Assembly: GCF_017357225.1 (NCBI RefSeq)
Contig: NZ_CP071604.1
Span: forward strand, 2,421,001 to 2,485,000
Direction of reading: 5' to 3'
Source of the DNA: Rhizobium binae
GTDB taxonomy: Bacteria; Pseudomonadota; Alphaproteobacteria; Rhizobiales; Rhizobiaceae
DNA: 64,000 nt
Shown here piece by piece: positions 40,324-51,407 of the stretch. A program made the position numbers and the translations under genes. The notes below the pieces were generated by a model. The model worked only from the letters and a program-made list of their open reading frames with translations, ran no database searches and was not told the origin of the DNA. Position 1 is the stretch's first letter, and each line of letters starts with the position of its first letter.

Positions 40324-40950
40324 ATGACCGAAGAACTGGTATTCTATACCAACCCGATGTCGCGCGGACGCATCGCGCGCTGGATGCTGGAGGAGATCGG
40401 GCAGCCCTATCGCACCGAACTCCTGACCTTCGGTGAAACCATGAAGGCGCCGGAATATCTCAAGGTCAATCCGATGGGCAAGGTGCCGGCGATCCGCCAC
40501 GGCAACACCATCGTCACCGAATGCGCAGCGATCTGCGCCTATCTTGCCGAAACCTTTCCGGAAAAGGGTCTGGCGCCGAGGCCGGAGGAGCGCGCCGCCT
40601 ATTACCGCTGGCTGTTCTTTGCCGCCGGCCCTCTTGAATCGGCGGTAACGATGAAAGCGCTCGGCTTCGAAATTCCCGCCGAACGCCTGCGCATGGCCGG
40701 CTGCGGCGGTTTCGGCGACGTCATGAACACGCTCGAAATGGCCGTCTCCGGCTCGACCTATGTCACCGGCGAACGCTTCACCGCCGCCGACGTCTATGTC
40801 GGCGCACATATCGGCTGGGGCCTCGGTTTCGGCAGCATTGAAAAGCGCCAGGCCTTCATCGATTATTTCGGCCGCATCAGCAAGCGCGAGGCGCATAAAC
40901 GCGCAAACGCGCTGGACGACGAGGCCAGCAAGACGATGCAGGCCGCCTGA
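40324..40950 (+). CDS. Glutathione S-transferase family protein
   Basis: A 208-residue protein with a thioredoxin-fold N-domain (ELVFYTNPMSRGRIARWMLE) and a KVPAIRHGNTIVTECAAICAYL stretch including the glutathione gamma-Glu-binding ECAAIC segment. The C-domain has FTAADVYVGAHIGWGL. Detoxification or redox functions are possible. It is in the same direction as the GNAT gene, with 89 bases between them. Confidence 0.88.
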   Translation: MTEELVFYTNPMSRGRIARWMLEEIGQPYRTELLTFGETMKAPEYLKVNPMGKVPAIRHGNTIVTECAAICAYLAETFPEKGLAPRPEERAAYYRWLFFAAGPLESAVTMKALGFEIPAERLRMAGCGGFGDVMNTLEMAVSGSTYVTGERFTAADVYVGAHIGWGLGFGSIEKRQAFIDYFGRISKREAHKRANALDDEASKTMQAA

Positions 40951-40999
40951 CCGTCAAACCGACGCGACCGCCAAGCAGCCGCGTCGGGGATGTCCGCCG

Positions 41000-41851
41000 T
41001 CAGGCGAGCGGCATGTGAATATCCGTCATCAGTTCGGTCGGCGGCACCTCGCGCGGGTTGTTCAGATACTCCTCGAACATGATGCTGTCCTTCAGCTGCC
41101 GTCCTGACTTTGGCAGCCACTCCGCGTAGAGCCACTGATAGGCCTTATACATGTCGGCATAGGGACCTTTGTGGCGCAGCACGGCATAGTCGCCGCTGTC
41201 GATCCTGCGCCGCTCAAACGGCGCTTCGGCCGGAACATCGGCGGAGCCGGTCACACAGGCGATCGAGCGCAGCTGTTCGGCCGGCACAATATCGGGATCG
41301 TCGAGATAGACACCGATCATCCGCATGTCCGGCCTGGCGAGGCCGCGGGCGTAAAGCGTGCCGAACAATGTCTCGAAGGCTTTGCCGATCTGCATGTAGG
41401 GACCGCTATGGGCAACACCGATAAGCTCGGTCGGCGCGATCTCGCGTATGGTAACGTCGAACATGGCTTTGGTCTTTCCGTGAGGTGAGGGGTGGAAGGC
41501 TGTGTGGCTTCCCGCTTTCCGGTAACGGGCCGGCGGCATGCCGTAGACCGACTTGAAAATCCGATTGAAGGATTGGAGGTTGGGATAGCCTGATCGCTTC
41601 GCAATCTCACTGACGGCAAGCTCCGTGCCGACGATCTCTCCCGCCGCCCGATGCAGCCTGAGCCGTTTGACGGTGGCCGCCAGCGTCTCGCCATAAATCG
41701 CCCGGTAGATCCTGTGCCAGTGATAGCTCGACAGGCAGGCAATTTCGGCCAGGCGCTCCATATCCAGTTCCTCTTCAAGGTGGTCGTGAATATAGGCCGA
41801 AACCCGCCGCAGACGGGTTTCATAAAGCGCCCATGCCGTTTCGCCGTTCAT
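41000..41851 (-). CDS. AraC family transcriptional regulator with GyrI-like effector domain
   Basis: A 283-residue protein. Residues 10-110 form two helix-turn-helix modules (MERLAEIACLSSYHWHRIYRAIYGE and SEIAKRSGYPNLQSFNRIFKSVYG), followed by PPARYRK typical of AraC/XylS regulators. Residues 125-283 resemble the GyrI/SOUL-type effector-binding domain (YMQIGKAFETLFGTL, YAVLRHKGPYADMYKAYQWL). It may respond to a small hydrophobic molecule. Targets are unknown; the tail-to-tail GST gene is a neighbour. Confidence 0.85.
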   Translation of the reverse strand: MNGETAWALYETRLRRVSAYIHDHLEEELDMERLAEIACLSSYHWHRIYRAIYGETLAATVKRLRLHRAAGEIVGTELAVSEIAKRSGYPNLQSFNRIFKSVYGMPPARYRKAGSHTAFHPSPHGKTKAMFDVTIREIAPTELIGVAHSGPYMQIGKAFETLFGTLYARGLARPDMRMIGVYLDDPDIVPAEQLRSIACVTGSADVPAEAPFERRRIDSGDYAVLRHKGPYADMYKAYQWLYAEWLPKSGRQLKDSIMFEEYLNNPREVPPTELMTDIHMPLA

Positions 41852-41938
41852 GTCAAGGCCCTATGCAAATCGATCGCCTGCAGAAAACCATATCCCGATT
41901 TGACAAATCCTGCGGACCTGCCGCGAGGCTCAGATATG

Positions 41939-41970
41939 AAAAAAGGCGGAAGCCGAGCCTCCGCCTTTTC
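41939..41970 (-). terminator. Intrinsic terminator of alaS
   Basis: On the minus strand AAAGGCGGA and TCCGCCTTTTTT pair around GGCTCGGC, ending in T bases. It lies 25 bases past the alaS stop. Confidence 0.85.
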
Positions 41971-41994
41971 AAATAATTTGATGGATCCGACGCG

Positions 41995-44649
41995 TCAGCC
42001 GGCGAGCGCCAAAGCTACCGCCTCGATCGCCTCATCGGCCTTCGATCCATCCGGACCGCCAGCCTGCGCCATGTCGGGGCGGCCACCGCCGCCCTTGCCG
42101 CCGAGGGCTGCCGAGGCAACGCGGACAAGTTCGACCGCGCTGTAGCGCTCGACGAGATCCGGCGTGACCGCGACGACCGCACTCGCCTTGCCGTCTTCGG
42201 ATACGCCGATAAGGGCGACGACGCCGGAGCCGATGCTGGTCTTGCCGTCATCGGCAAGACCTTTAAGGTCCTTTGGATCGACGCCCGATATCGACTTGCC
42301 GAGGAACTTGATCCCGGCGACGTCGCGCACGGCATCGGCAGAACCACCCTGCCCGCCACCCATGGCGAGCTTACGCCTGGCGTCGGCCAATTCCTTTTCC
42401 AGCTTGCGGCGCTCATCCATCAGCGCCTCGACGCGCGACAGAACCTCCGACGGCTGAACTTTCAGCGAGGCGGCGAGCGTCTTTACGCGATCATCCTGCT
42501 CGGCGAGATATTCGCGCGCCGATTCGCCGGTCACCGCTTCGAGACGGCGAACGCCGGCGCCGACGGCGCTCTCACCGAGGATGCGGACAAGGCCGATCTG
42601 GCCGGTCGCCGACACATGCGTGCCGCCGCAAAGCTCGACCGAGTAAGGCTTGTTGCTCTTGGCGCCACGAAGGCCCGTGCCCATCGAGACGACCCGCACC
42701 TCATCGCCGTATTTCTCGCCGAACAGCGCCATGGCGCCTTCCGCAATGGCGTCGTCGACACTCATCAGGCGGGTCGTGACCGGCGCATTCTGCAGCACGA
42801 TCTCGTTTGCCATCTCTTCGACGATCTTCAACTCTTCGGCCGTCATCGGCTTCGGATGCGAAACGTCGAAACGCAGGCGCTCCGGCGCGACCAGCGACCC
42901 CTTCTGGGCAACATGCGTACCGAGCACCTCGCGCAGCGCTTCATGCAGTAAATGGGTTGCCGAGTGGTTGGCGCGCAGGCGCGAACGGCGGGCATGATCG
43001 ACCATCAAGGCAACGGCGTCGCCGGCGTTGATTGCGCCTTCGACCACGGTTCCGGAATGCACGAAGAGGCCTTCGCCCTTCTTCTGCGTGTCGGATATCT
43101 CGATCTTTCCGTGATCGGACGATATGACGCCGGTATCGCCCACCTGGCCACCGGATTCGCCGTAGAACGGCGTCTGGTTGACGACGATCTGCACCTTGTC
43201 GCCAGCCTTGGCTCCTTCGGCGACAGCGCCGTCCTTGACGATTGCCTGCACCACCCCTTCGGCTGCTTCAGTGTCGTAACCGAGGAACTCGGTTGCGCCA
43301 TGCTTTTCCCTGAGCTCGAACCAGACGGTTTCGGTCGCCTTCTCGCCGGAACCGGCCCAATGCGACCGGGCTTCGGCTTTCTGGCGCTGCATCGCGTCGG
43401 TGAAGCCGGAGATGTCGACACCGATTTCACGGGCACGCAGCGCATCCTGCGTCAGGTCGAGCGGGAAGCCGTAGGTATCGTAGAGCTTGAAAGCCGTCTC
43501 GCCATCCAGCATGTCGCCCTTGGAAAGGTCGGCAGTCGCATCGGACAGAAGCGACAGGCCGCGCTCCAGCGTCTTGCGGAATCGGTTTTCCTCGAGCTTC
43601 AGCGTCTCGGAGATCAGCGCTTCGGCACGCACAAGCTCCGGATAGGCCCGGCCCATCTGCTGCACCAGCGTCGGCAGCAGCTTGCAGATCAGTGGCTCCT
43701 TGGCGCCGAGAAGCTGAGCATGGCGCATGGCGCGGCGCATGATACGGCGCAGCACATAACCGCGGCCTTCGTTCGAAGGCAGGACGCCGTCGGCGATCAG
43801 GAAGGCCGAAGAGCGCAGGTGATCGGCGATGACGCGATGGCTGGCATTGCCCTCGGCCTTGACGCCGACGGCATCTTCGATGGCGCCGGTCAGCGTGCGG
43901 AACAAATCCGTGTCGAAGACGCTCTGTACGCCCTGGAGAATGCAGGCCATGCGCTCAAGGCCCATGCCGGTGTCGATCGACGGACGCGGTAGCGGATTGC
44001 GAACGCCGGGCTCGATCTGTTCGAACTGCATGAAGACGAGATTCCAGAACTCCAGGAACCGGTCGCCGTCTTCCTCCGGCGAACCGGGAGGGCCGCCCCA
44101 GACGTTCTCGCCCTGGTCGATGAAGATTTCAGAGCATGGACCGCACGGACCGGTATCGCCCATCTGCCAGAAATTGTCGGAAGTCGGGATGCGGATGATC
44201 TTATCGTCGGAAAAACCGGCAATCTTCTTCCACAGCGTTGCTGCCTCCTCGTCTTCCGAATAGACGGTTACCAGCAGGCGATGCTTCGGCAGGTCGAAAC
44301 CTTCGGTCACGAGCTTCCAGGCAAGCTCGATCGCATTCTCCTTGAAATAGTCGCCAAATGAGAAGTTGCCGAGCATTTCGAAGAAAGTCAGGTGGCGCGC
44401 GGTATAGCCGACATTGTCGAGATCGTTATGCTTTCCGCCGGCGCGCACGCATTTCTGCGAGGTCGTCGCAGTGGAATAAGGACGCTTTTCCAGGCCGGTG
44501 AAGACGTTCTTGAACTGCACCATGCCGGCATTGGTGAACATCAGCGTCGGGTCGTTGCGCGGCACGAGCGGGCTCGACGGAACGATCTCGTGGCCGTTCT
44601 TCTGGAAATAGTCGAGGAAGGTCGACCGGATATCGTTCACGCCGCTCAT
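41995..44649 (-). CDS. alaS: Alanyl-tRNA synthetase
   Basis: An 884-residue class II synthetase. [20 protein letters not shown] is the normal start, [21 protein letters not shown] motif 1 and [18 protein letters not shown] motif 2 follow, and the editing domain has [17 protein letters not shown] and [16 protein letters not shown] with the Cys-x-x-His zinc residue. The C-terminal region is Gly-rich near [22 protein letters not shown] 44649 has a GAAGGG ribosome-binding site; a longer in-frame start at 44694 is unsupported. It precedes recA in the opposite order to its transcription: recA is upstream. Confidence 0.97.
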   Translation of the reverse strand: MSGVNDIRSTFLDYFQKNGHEIVPSSPLVPRNDPTLMFTNAGMVQFKNVFTGLEKRPYSTATTSQKCVRAGGKHNDLDNVGYTARHLTFFEMLGNFSFGDYFKENAIELAWKLVTEGFDLPKHRLLVTVYSEDEEAATLWKKIAGFSDDKIIRIPTSDNFWQMGDTGPCGPCSEIFIDQGENVWGGPPGSPEEDGDRFLEFWNLVFMQFEQIEPGVRNPLPRPSIDTGMGLERMACILQGVQSVFDTDLFRTLTGAIEDAVGVKAEGNASHRVIADHLRSSAFLIADGVLPSNEGRGYVLRRIMRRAMRHAQLLGAKEPLICKLLPTLVQQMGRAYPELVRAEALISETLKLEENRFRKTLERGLSLLSDATADLSKGDMLDGETAFKLYDTYGFPLDLTQDALRAREIGVDISGFTDAMQRQKAEARSHWAGSGEKATETVWFELREKHGATEFLGYDTEAAEGVVQAIVKDGAVAEGAKAGDKVQIVVNQTPFYGESGGQVGDTGVISSDHGKIEISDTQKKGEGLFVHSGTVVEGAINAGDAVALMVDHARRSRLRANHSATHLLHEALREVLGTHVAQKGSLVAPERLRFDVSHPKPMTAEELKIVEEMANEIVLQNAPVTTRLMSVDDAIAEGAMALFGEKYGDEVRVVSMGTGLRGAKSNKPYSVELCGGTHVSATGQIGLVRILGESAVGAGVRRLEAVTGESAREYLAEQDDRVKTLAASLKVQPSEVLSRVEALMDERRKLEKELADARRKLAMGGGQGGSADAVRDVAGIKFLGKSISGVDPKDLKGLADDGKTSIGSGVVALIGVSEDGKASAVVAVTPDLVERYSAVELVRVASAALGGKGGGGRPDMAQAGGPDGSKADEAIEAVALALAG

Positions 44650-44738
44650 TCTATGCCCTTCAATGCTGCCGGAGGCAGATAAATACAAATCCATCGGCTT
44701 TTAACGTTCGCCTCCGCCACTGTCCAGCCGACAAACGA

Positions 44739-44773
44739 AACCGGCCGCATTCTCATCAGGAATGCGGCCGGTT
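44739..44773 (-). terminator. Intrinsic terminator of recA
   Basis: A perfect 14-base stem, AACCGGCCGCATTC (44739-44752) with GAATGCGGCCGGTT (44760-44773), around a seven-base loop. On the minus strand it is followed by TCGTTT. It lies 29 bases after the recA stop. Confidence 0.85.
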
Positions 44774-44801
44774 GAATGGTCGATGCGTTCAAAAGCGGAA
44801 A

Positions 44802-45890
<1,089 letters not shown>

Positions 45891-45937
45891 CTGATCCACC
45901 TTTAGGTTATTGAAGCCGCCCAAGCAATGTCGAGTTT

Positions 45938-45963
45938 GTACCCTATTTGTTCTAGCCCCGCAA
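45938..45963 (-). promoter_or_regulatory. LexA operator of recA
   Basis: On the minus strand the sequence is GAAC-N7-GTAC (45938-45952), and it overlaps TTG-N11-CAA (45947-45963). From memory, both patterns were described for the Rhizobium etli recA operator, and GAAC/GTTC direct repeats are the general alphaproteobacterial SOS box. It lies 48-73 bases upstream of the recA start, a suitable place to block initiation. Confidence 0.85.
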
Positions 45964-46118
45964 TAGGCGATCAAACGATTGAAAGAAAAAGGTAAAACAG
46001 CCCGTGTTCTATATTTGTTTTATCGATGCAAAGCAACGGCTTAGGCGAGATCCGCCGGGTTTGTCGCGCCAGCTGGCACCGTCTCGATTCGCGCTTCTGG
46101 CATCGGAAGGCGATTGAA

Positions 46119-47063
46119 ATGGAGAAAAAGATTCTTGTTCTCGGCGGCGCCCATATCGACCGGCGCGGCCGCATTTCCGGAGAAACGGCACCGGGCGCCA
46201 GCAATCCCGGCACCTGGTTCGAGGAGCCGGGCGGCGGCGGCTTCAATGCGGCGCGCAACCTTGCAAGGCTCGGTTTTCAGGTGACGATGATTTCGCCGCG
46301 CGGCGGAGATCCCATTGGCGAGATGGTCGGCGAAGCTGCCGATTTCGCCGGCATCGACGACCGGCCGTTCGTTTTCCTCGACCGCAAGTCACCGAGCTAC
46401 ACCGCGATCATCGAAAAGGACGGCAACCTCGTGATCGCTCTTGCCGATATGGATCTCTACCGCTTCTTCGTGCCGCGGCGCCTCTCCATCCGCTGGGTGC
46501 GCGAGGCTTTCGCCGCGCATGATTTCATCCTTTTCGACGCCAATCTGCCGGAAGAGACGATCGCGGCAATCGTCGCCAAGGCGCGATCGCTGGGCAAACC
46601 GGTTGCGGCGATCGCCATTTCGCCGGCTAAGGTCGTCAGGCTGAAACCCTGCATCGGGGATATCGACTACCTGTTCCTGAACGAGGCCGAAGCCGCCGCC
46701 CTTGCCGGTGAACGGCCGGACGACGCCGGCGGCTGGCCGCCGCTGCTGAACGAGATCGGCATCAGGAGCGCCGTCGTCACCCGCGGCCGACGCGAACTCG
46801 TCGCGCTTTGCGGCGGCCGCGCGGTGGCGCTGCAGCCGCCGATCGCCGAGACTCTCGCCGATGTCACCGGCGCCGGCGATTCCCTTGCCGCCGGCACGCT
46901 CGCTGCCTTGATGCATGGCCTGCCGCTCGAGCAAGCCATCCGCTACGGCACCGCGGCAGCAGCGCTGACCGTGCAGTCGCTGCATGCCGTCAACGAAAAT
47001 CTGACCCCGGATCTGCTGAATGAGGCGCTTGCCCTTGTTCCCGAAATCAGAATTCTGCATTGA
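46119..47063 (+). CDS. psuK: PfkB family kinase, probable pseudouridine kinase
   Basis: A 314-residue ribokinase-fold protein. The N-terminus ILVLGGAHIDRRGRISG, the EPGGGGFNAARNLARLG glycine-rich sugar-binding block and the C-terminal DVTGAGDSLAAGTLAAL (catalytic Asp, GAGD loop) are typical. The neighbour at 47153 is PsuG, so the substrate is very probably pseudouridine, which is phosphorylated to pseudouridine 5'-phosphate. The start at 46119 (GAAATG) is preferred over 46026. It is divergent from recA. Confidence 0.88.
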   Translation: MEKKILVLGGAHIDRRGRISGETAPGASNPGTWFEEPGGGGFNAARNLARLGFQVTMISPRGGDPIGEMVGEAADFAGIDDRPFVFLDRKSPSYTAIIEKDGNLVIALADMDLYRFFVPRRLSIRWVREAFAAHDFILFDANLPEETIAAIVAKARSLGKPVAAIAISPAKVVRLKPCIGDIDYLFLNEAEAAALAGERPDDAGGWPPLLNEIGIRSAVVTRGRRELVALCGGRAVALQPPIAETLADVTGAGDSLAAGTLAALMHGLPLEQAIRYGTAAAALTVQSLHAVNENLTPDLLNEALALVPEIRILH

Positions 47064-47152
47064 AGCGACCAAATGAAACAATTGAGCATGATGCCGTCGG
47101 CAAACCGCTGACACATTCGGCATCACGTTCTATCGACGACAGGACAAAGATC

Positions 47153-48079
47153 ATGACCCAGCCCACCTCCCCTCTTCTGCCGATTGCCTATTCCAAGGAG
47201 GTCGCCAACGCCAAGCAGCGCGGCGCACCGCTGGTGGCGCTGGAATCGACCATCATCACCCACGGCATGCCCTATCCCGGCAATATCGAGATGGCCCGCA
47301 GCGTCGAGACCATCATTCGCGAACAGGGTGCGGTGCCGGCAACGATCGCCGTCATTCACGGCACGCTGCATGTCGGTCTCGAGGCAGCCGAACTGGAGCA
47401 GCTCGCCAAGGCGACCGACGTGATGAAGGTATCGCGCGCCGATCTCGCCTTTGCGATCGCCGAACGCCGCACCGGCGCCACCACGGTCGCGGCGACGATG
47501 ATCGCTGCGGCGCGCGCCGGCATCCGCGTCTTTGCGACGGGCGGCATCGGCGGCGTGCACCGCGGCGCCGAGGAAACCTTCGATATCTCGGCCGATCTCG
47601 AGGAACTGGCCCGCACCGGTGTCATCGTCGTCTGCGCCGGCGCCAAGGCGATCCTCGACATTCCGAAGACGCTGGAAGTGCTGGAAACCCGCGGCGTGCC
47701 TGTCGTCACCTATGAGAGCGAAGAATTCCCGGCTTTCTGGTCGCGTTCCTCGGGGCTTCGCAGCCCGCTGTCGCTGAACAGCCCGGCGGCCATTGCCAAT
47801 TTCCAGGCGACGCGCGAACAGCTCGGCATCGACGGCGGCATGCTGATCGCCAATCCGGTGCCGGAAGCCGACGAGATCCCGCGCGAGGAGATGGAGATCT
47901 ACATCGAGCGGGCCCTGGACAGCGCCGAACGCGACGAAGTGACCGGCAAGGCGGTAACACCCTATCTGCTCTCGACGATTTTCGACCTCACGGACGGCCA
48001 GAGCCTGAAAACGAATATCGCGCTTGTCGAGAACAATGCGCGGCTGGCGGCAGAGATTGCGGTGGCGCTCGGGTCATAA
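47153..48079 (+). CDS. psuG: Pseudouridine-5'-phosphate glycosidase
   Basis: A 308-residue enzyme that cleaves pseudouridine 5'-phosphate into uracil and ribose 5-phosphate. The start has VALESTIITHGMPYPGNIEM, and family blocks TIAVIHGTLHVGLEAAELE, FATGGIGGVHRGAEETFDIS and VVCAGAKAILDIPKTLEVLE (with the catalytic Lys region) are complete. The ribosome-binding site is AGGACAAAG. It follows psuK with a 89-base gap; together they form a pseudouridine catabolic pair. No pseudouridine transporter was seen in the window. Confidence 0.96.
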   Translation: MTQPTSPLLPIAYSKEVANAKQRGAPLVALESTIITHGMPYPGNIEMARSVETIIREQGAVPATIAVIHGTLHVGLEAAELEQLAKATDVMKVSRADLAFAIAERRTGATTVAATMIAAARAGIRVFATGGIGGVHRGAEETFDISADLEELARTGVIVVCAGAKAILDIPKTLEVLETRGVPVVTYESEEFPAFWSRSSGLRSPLSLNSPAAIANFQATREQLGIDGGMLIANPVPEADEIPREEMEIYIERALDSAERDEVTGKAVTPYLLSTIFDLTDGQSLKTNIALVENNARLAAEIAVALGS

Positions 48080-48133
48080 GCGATTAGCGGCTTCGCCGGC
48101 CCGTCCCGCGCAACAATTGTACTGCCGTGAGGC

Positions 48134-48237
48134 ACCCCTCTGGCCTGCCGGCCATCTCCACAAATCTGGAGATCCACAAGAGGCTTGCTCCTCCCGCTCC
48201 GCCATCTGTGGGGAGTTGGCTGGCAGGCCAGAGGGGT
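48134..48237. repeat. RIME-like intergenic palindromic element
   Basis: A 104-base element bounded by 21-base inverted arms (ACCCCTCTGGCCTGCC at 48134 and its complement ending at 48237, one mismatch). A second hairpin ATCTCCA/TGGAGAT occupies 48154-48173. Size and sequence fit the RIME mosaic repeats of Rhizobium. It sits between psuG and the kinase fragment. Confidence 0.8.
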
Positions 48238-48243
48238 CGCGCG

Positions 48244-48468
48244 TCACGTAAAGGCGGTGATGGCCGGCTGGGTTGGCCGATCGTAAAGCGCCAACTCCCC
48301 AGCGGTTGGCGGCTCGAACAGCTTCGAACACCCAAGCAGGTCCGGCGGCGAGATGTCGAACGCGCCGACTGGACGCTCGGCGTTTCGCCGGGAGACTCGA
48401 TCGCAAAGCTCGGCGAAGGGAACGTCGAGGAAGACGACCCGGGCGCCAACCGCGCGAGCTTCGTTCCA
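48244..48468 (-). pseudogene. C-terminal fragment of an AAA/P-loop kinase-like ATPase
   Basis: The frame reads WNEARAVGARVVFLDVPFAE, then CDRVSRRNAERPVGAF, DISPPDLLGCSKLFEPP and TAGELALYD and ends in TGA at 48244. This resembles the C-terminal third of small AAA-type nucleotide kinases (LDVP, RNAERP and LFEPP blocks). The N-terminal part with the P-loop is absent, and a TGA cuts the frame just upstream of 48468. It is a remnant, next to the RIME element and 37 bases from the cckA stop. Confidence 0.65.
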
Positions 48469-48505
48469 GCAGCGTCGCGTTCAGGTGGGATTCACAGCGG
48501 AGCTG

Positions 48506-51109
48506 CTAACTATCCAGCGTCTCCTTCACGACCACAGCCAGCTGTTTCAGCGAAAACGGCTTCGGCAGGAACCCGAATTTCGCATCCGGCGGCAGGTTGC
48601 GGGCAAAGGCGTCCTCGGCGTAGCCGGAGACGAAGATGAACTTCAGGTCGGGATAGTTCTTGCGCAGCTCACGCAGCAACGTCGGGCCGTCCATTTCAGG
48701 CATGACGACGTCGGAAACGACGATGTCGACCTTGCCCTCAAGCTCTTCCATGATGCTCAGCGCCTCAACGCCCGATCCCGCCTCATGGACGGTGTAGCCG
48801 CGCGTTTCCAGCATCCGCTTGCCGCCGCGGCGCACCGCCTCCTCGTCTTCGACGAGAAGGACGACGGCAGAGCCTGTCAGGTCCTCGGGCTGCTGCGCGG
48901 CGGGGGCCTCGGTGGGCGCGCCGACTGCGGCAATGGCGCTGTCGATCGCCCCGGCTTCGGCGGCAACCGCCGGCTCGGGGATATGGCGCGGCAGGAAGAC
49001 GCGGAAGGTCGTGCCCTTGCCGACTTCGGATTCCGGCTGGATGTAACCGCCCGACTGCTTGACGATGCCGTAGACCATGGCAAGGCCAAGCCCGGTGCCT
49101 TTGCCGACATCCTTGGTGGTGAAGAAGGGCTCGAAGATCTTGTCCATGATGTCAGGCGCGATGCCGGTGCCGGTATCGGTGACCTCGACCAGCACCATGT
49201 CCTCGGCAGGCATATAGGAATAGTTGAAGGCAGACACTTCGGCAGCCGTCAGATTCCGGGTTCGCAGCGTCAGCGTGCCGCCATCGGGCATCGCATCGCG
49301 CGCATTGACGCAAAGATTGATCAGCACCTGCTCGAATTGCGACAGGTCGGTTTTGACGGGCCAGAGATCCCGGCCATATTGCACATCGAGTTTGACGTTG
49401 GTGCCGGAGAGCAGCCGGTCGACCAGCATGCGCAGGTCGCCGACCACATCCGTCAGGTTCAGCACCGACGGGCGCATCGTCTGCTTGCGCGAGAAGGCAA
49501 GCAACTGGCGCACCAGCACCGCGGCGCGGTTGGCGTTGCGCTTGATCTCCATTAGGTCGGCGAAGCTCGCATCGGAAGGACGTGCCTGCAGCAGCAGATG
49601 GTCGGACGACAGCAGGATCGCCGTCAGCACATTGTTGAAGTCGTGCGCGATGCCGCCGGCAAGCGTTCCGACAGCGTTCATCTTCTGCGTCTGCGCCATC
49701 TGCGCTTCAAGCGCCTTCTGCTCGGTCACCTCGACAGCATAGACGATCGCCGCCTCCTCCGGCGCCTCGTCGCTCTGGTCGATGACAGCATTGACATAGA
49801 AGCGGAAATAGCGCGCCTCGTCGGTCGCCGTGCGGGTATCGAGCGGAGCAATGTCACCCTGCCGGTCCTTGGCCGCCGCCAGCGCCGCGGCCAGCTGCGG
49901 CCGATCGCTCTCTTGCACGATGGTTTCGAGAGAGGGCGACTTCTCGAGATCGTCGCGCGACACGACGCCGGAAAACAGCTTCAGGAACGGCGCATTGGTG
50001 CGCAGAATGCGCCCGTCGCCATCAACCGAGGCGATCGCCATCGGCGTATTGTTGAAGAAGCGAGTGAAGCGCATGGCGGCGGCCGAAGCGGACTGGCCGC
50101 CCTCGCTGCTCTTTTCGCGCGCCAGCACGATCGTCCTGCTTTCGCCGGGCGCGCCGTCGCGCATCGAGGTGACGCTGTGGATGATCTGCACTGGCAGGCT
50201 CTGGCCGTTGGTCTTGCGCAGGTCGAGATCGAGAGTCACGGTCTTCTTCAGGCCGGGTTCGGCCTGCACCGACTGGATCAGGGCCAGCCCTTCGCCGGCC
50301 ACGAGGTCGCCGATCGACATCGAGCCCGGCAGGAACTTGGTCAGGTCGAGGCCCAGCCATTCGGCAAGCGTTGCATTCAGGTAGAAGATTTCGCCCTTCC
50401 GGCCGGCGGAGAAGAAGCCGGCAGGTGCGTGATCGAGATAGTCGATCGCGTTCTGCAGTTCCTTGAAAAATCGCTCCTGATCGTCGCGTTCGGCGGTGAT
50501 ATCGGTGATCTGCCAGATCTGCAGCGGTTTGCCGCCATTGTCCTCCTGATGCAGCAGCCGCGCCTTCAGCCGATACCAATGCGCGCCCGAGCTGTTGGAG
50601 CCGGGGCCGACGGCGCGCAGAAGACGGAATTCCTCGCGCCCCTCCTTGCCCTCGCGCAGACCGTTGACCAGCCGGTAGAGCGCTTCGTTGGACTCGCGAT
50701 GGCGCGATAGCAGCGTTTCGAGCGTCTGCACTTCGGTCGCCTTGCGCGCCCCGGTCAGCGCGCCGTAGGCAGCGTTCGCATAGATGATGCGGCCCTTGTC
50801 GTCGGTGATCAGCGTCCCGTCCGGGTGGCTGTTGAGAAAGGCGCGCGCCAGACTGTCGGACTGGTGCTGCGGCATCACCTCGATGAAGCCGATAACCGAA
50901 GAGACCAGGAAGAATATCCCGACCATGGCGAGCACGCCGAGGCCGCCGAGCACCATCTCGTTGTCGAGTGATCTTTTGAAGACGACGAAGGCACCGGCTG
51001 CCGCAATCAGCACGAGCGCCAATAGGAGAATCCGCAAAACCGTGCCAGAACGCCCCCCACGATCCACAAGCGGTGCGTTATAGTCGTCGGCCTGACGCGG
51101 TTTCGTCAT
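48506..51109 (-). CDS. cckA: Cell-cycle hybrid histidine kinase CckA
   Basis: An 867-residue protein. Two transmembrane helices lie at about residues 24-44 and 53-75, followed by PAS domains (80-460), HisKA with the phosphorylatable His489 in [11 protein letters not shown], a HATPase domain ([37 protein letters not shown]) and a receiver domain ([13 protein letters not shown]) with the phospho-accepting Asp800 in [11 protein letters not shown]. CckA feeds the ChpT-CtrA phosphorelay that controls replication, division and flagella. It is divergent from a FliO-like gene. Confidence 0.95.
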   Translation of the reverse strand: MTKPRQADDYNAPLVDRGGRSGTVLRILLLALVLIAAAGAFVVFKRSLDNEMVLGGLGVLAMVGIFFLVSSVIGFIEVMPQHQSDSLARAFLNSHPDGTLITDDKGRIIYANAAYGALTGARKATEVQTLETLLSRHRESNEALYRLVNGLREGKEGREEFRLLRAVGPGSNSSGAHWYRLKARLLHQEDNGGKPLQIWQITDITAERDDQERFFKELQNAIDYLDHAPAGFFSAGRKGEIFYLNATLAEWLGLDLTKFLPGSMSIGDLVAGEGLALIQSVQAEPGLKKTVTLDLDLRKTNGQSLPVQIIHSVTSMRDGAPGESRTIVLAREKSSEGGQSASAAAMRFTRFFNNTPMAIASVDGDGRILRTNAPFLKLFSGVVSRDDLEKSPSLETIVQESDRPQLAAALAAAKDRQGDIAPLDTRTATDEARYFRFYVNAVIDQSDEAPEEAAIVYAVEVTEQKALEAQMAQTQKMNAVGTLAGGIAHDFNNVLTAILLSSDHLLLQARPSDASFADLMEIKRNANRAAVLVRQLLAFSRKQTMRPSVLNLTDVVGDLRMLVDRLLSGTNVKLDVQYGRDLWPVKTDLSQFEQVLINLCVNARDAMPDGGTLTLRTRNLTAAEVSAFNYSYMPAEDMVLVEVTDTGTGIAPDIMDKIFEPFFTTKDVGKGTGLGLAMVYGIVKQSGGYIQPESEVGKGTTFRVFLPRHIPEPAVAAEAGAIDSAIAAVGAPTEAPAAQQPEDLTGSAVVLLVEDEEAVRRGGKRMLETRGYTVHEAGSGVEALSIMEELEGKVDIVVSDVVMPEMDGPTLLRELRKNYPDLKFIFVSGYAEDAFARNLPPDAKFGFLPKPFSLKQLAVVVKETLDS

Positions 51110-51407
51110 GTATTCCTCGCATAAGCCCTTCCCATTTCATAGCACGAACACGAAGCAGGAATCAGGCACTCTTTCCTTCTTAGCAATTTGCCACGCCGGC
51201 AAAAACACCGGTCACCGGCAAGACTGCTTGAATTCACAGGCTAGAGTGCCATCTGCCCCGGAAGCCGCCGCCCGCGCACAAGGCGGCAGCCGACTTCCGG
51301 CACAATAGGAAATCGCCTTTGTGCGTCACTGGACAGGACCTTCGGCCCTTGTTTAAGGAACGGAAAAGTCGTCAATATGTGCCGAATGCGAAATGGAGTG
51401 AGTGACT

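Noticed and set aside
45891..45974. Longer recA start at 45974
   Set aside because: It would cover the LexA operator and ribosome-binding site; the family start MSQNSLRLV is at 45890.
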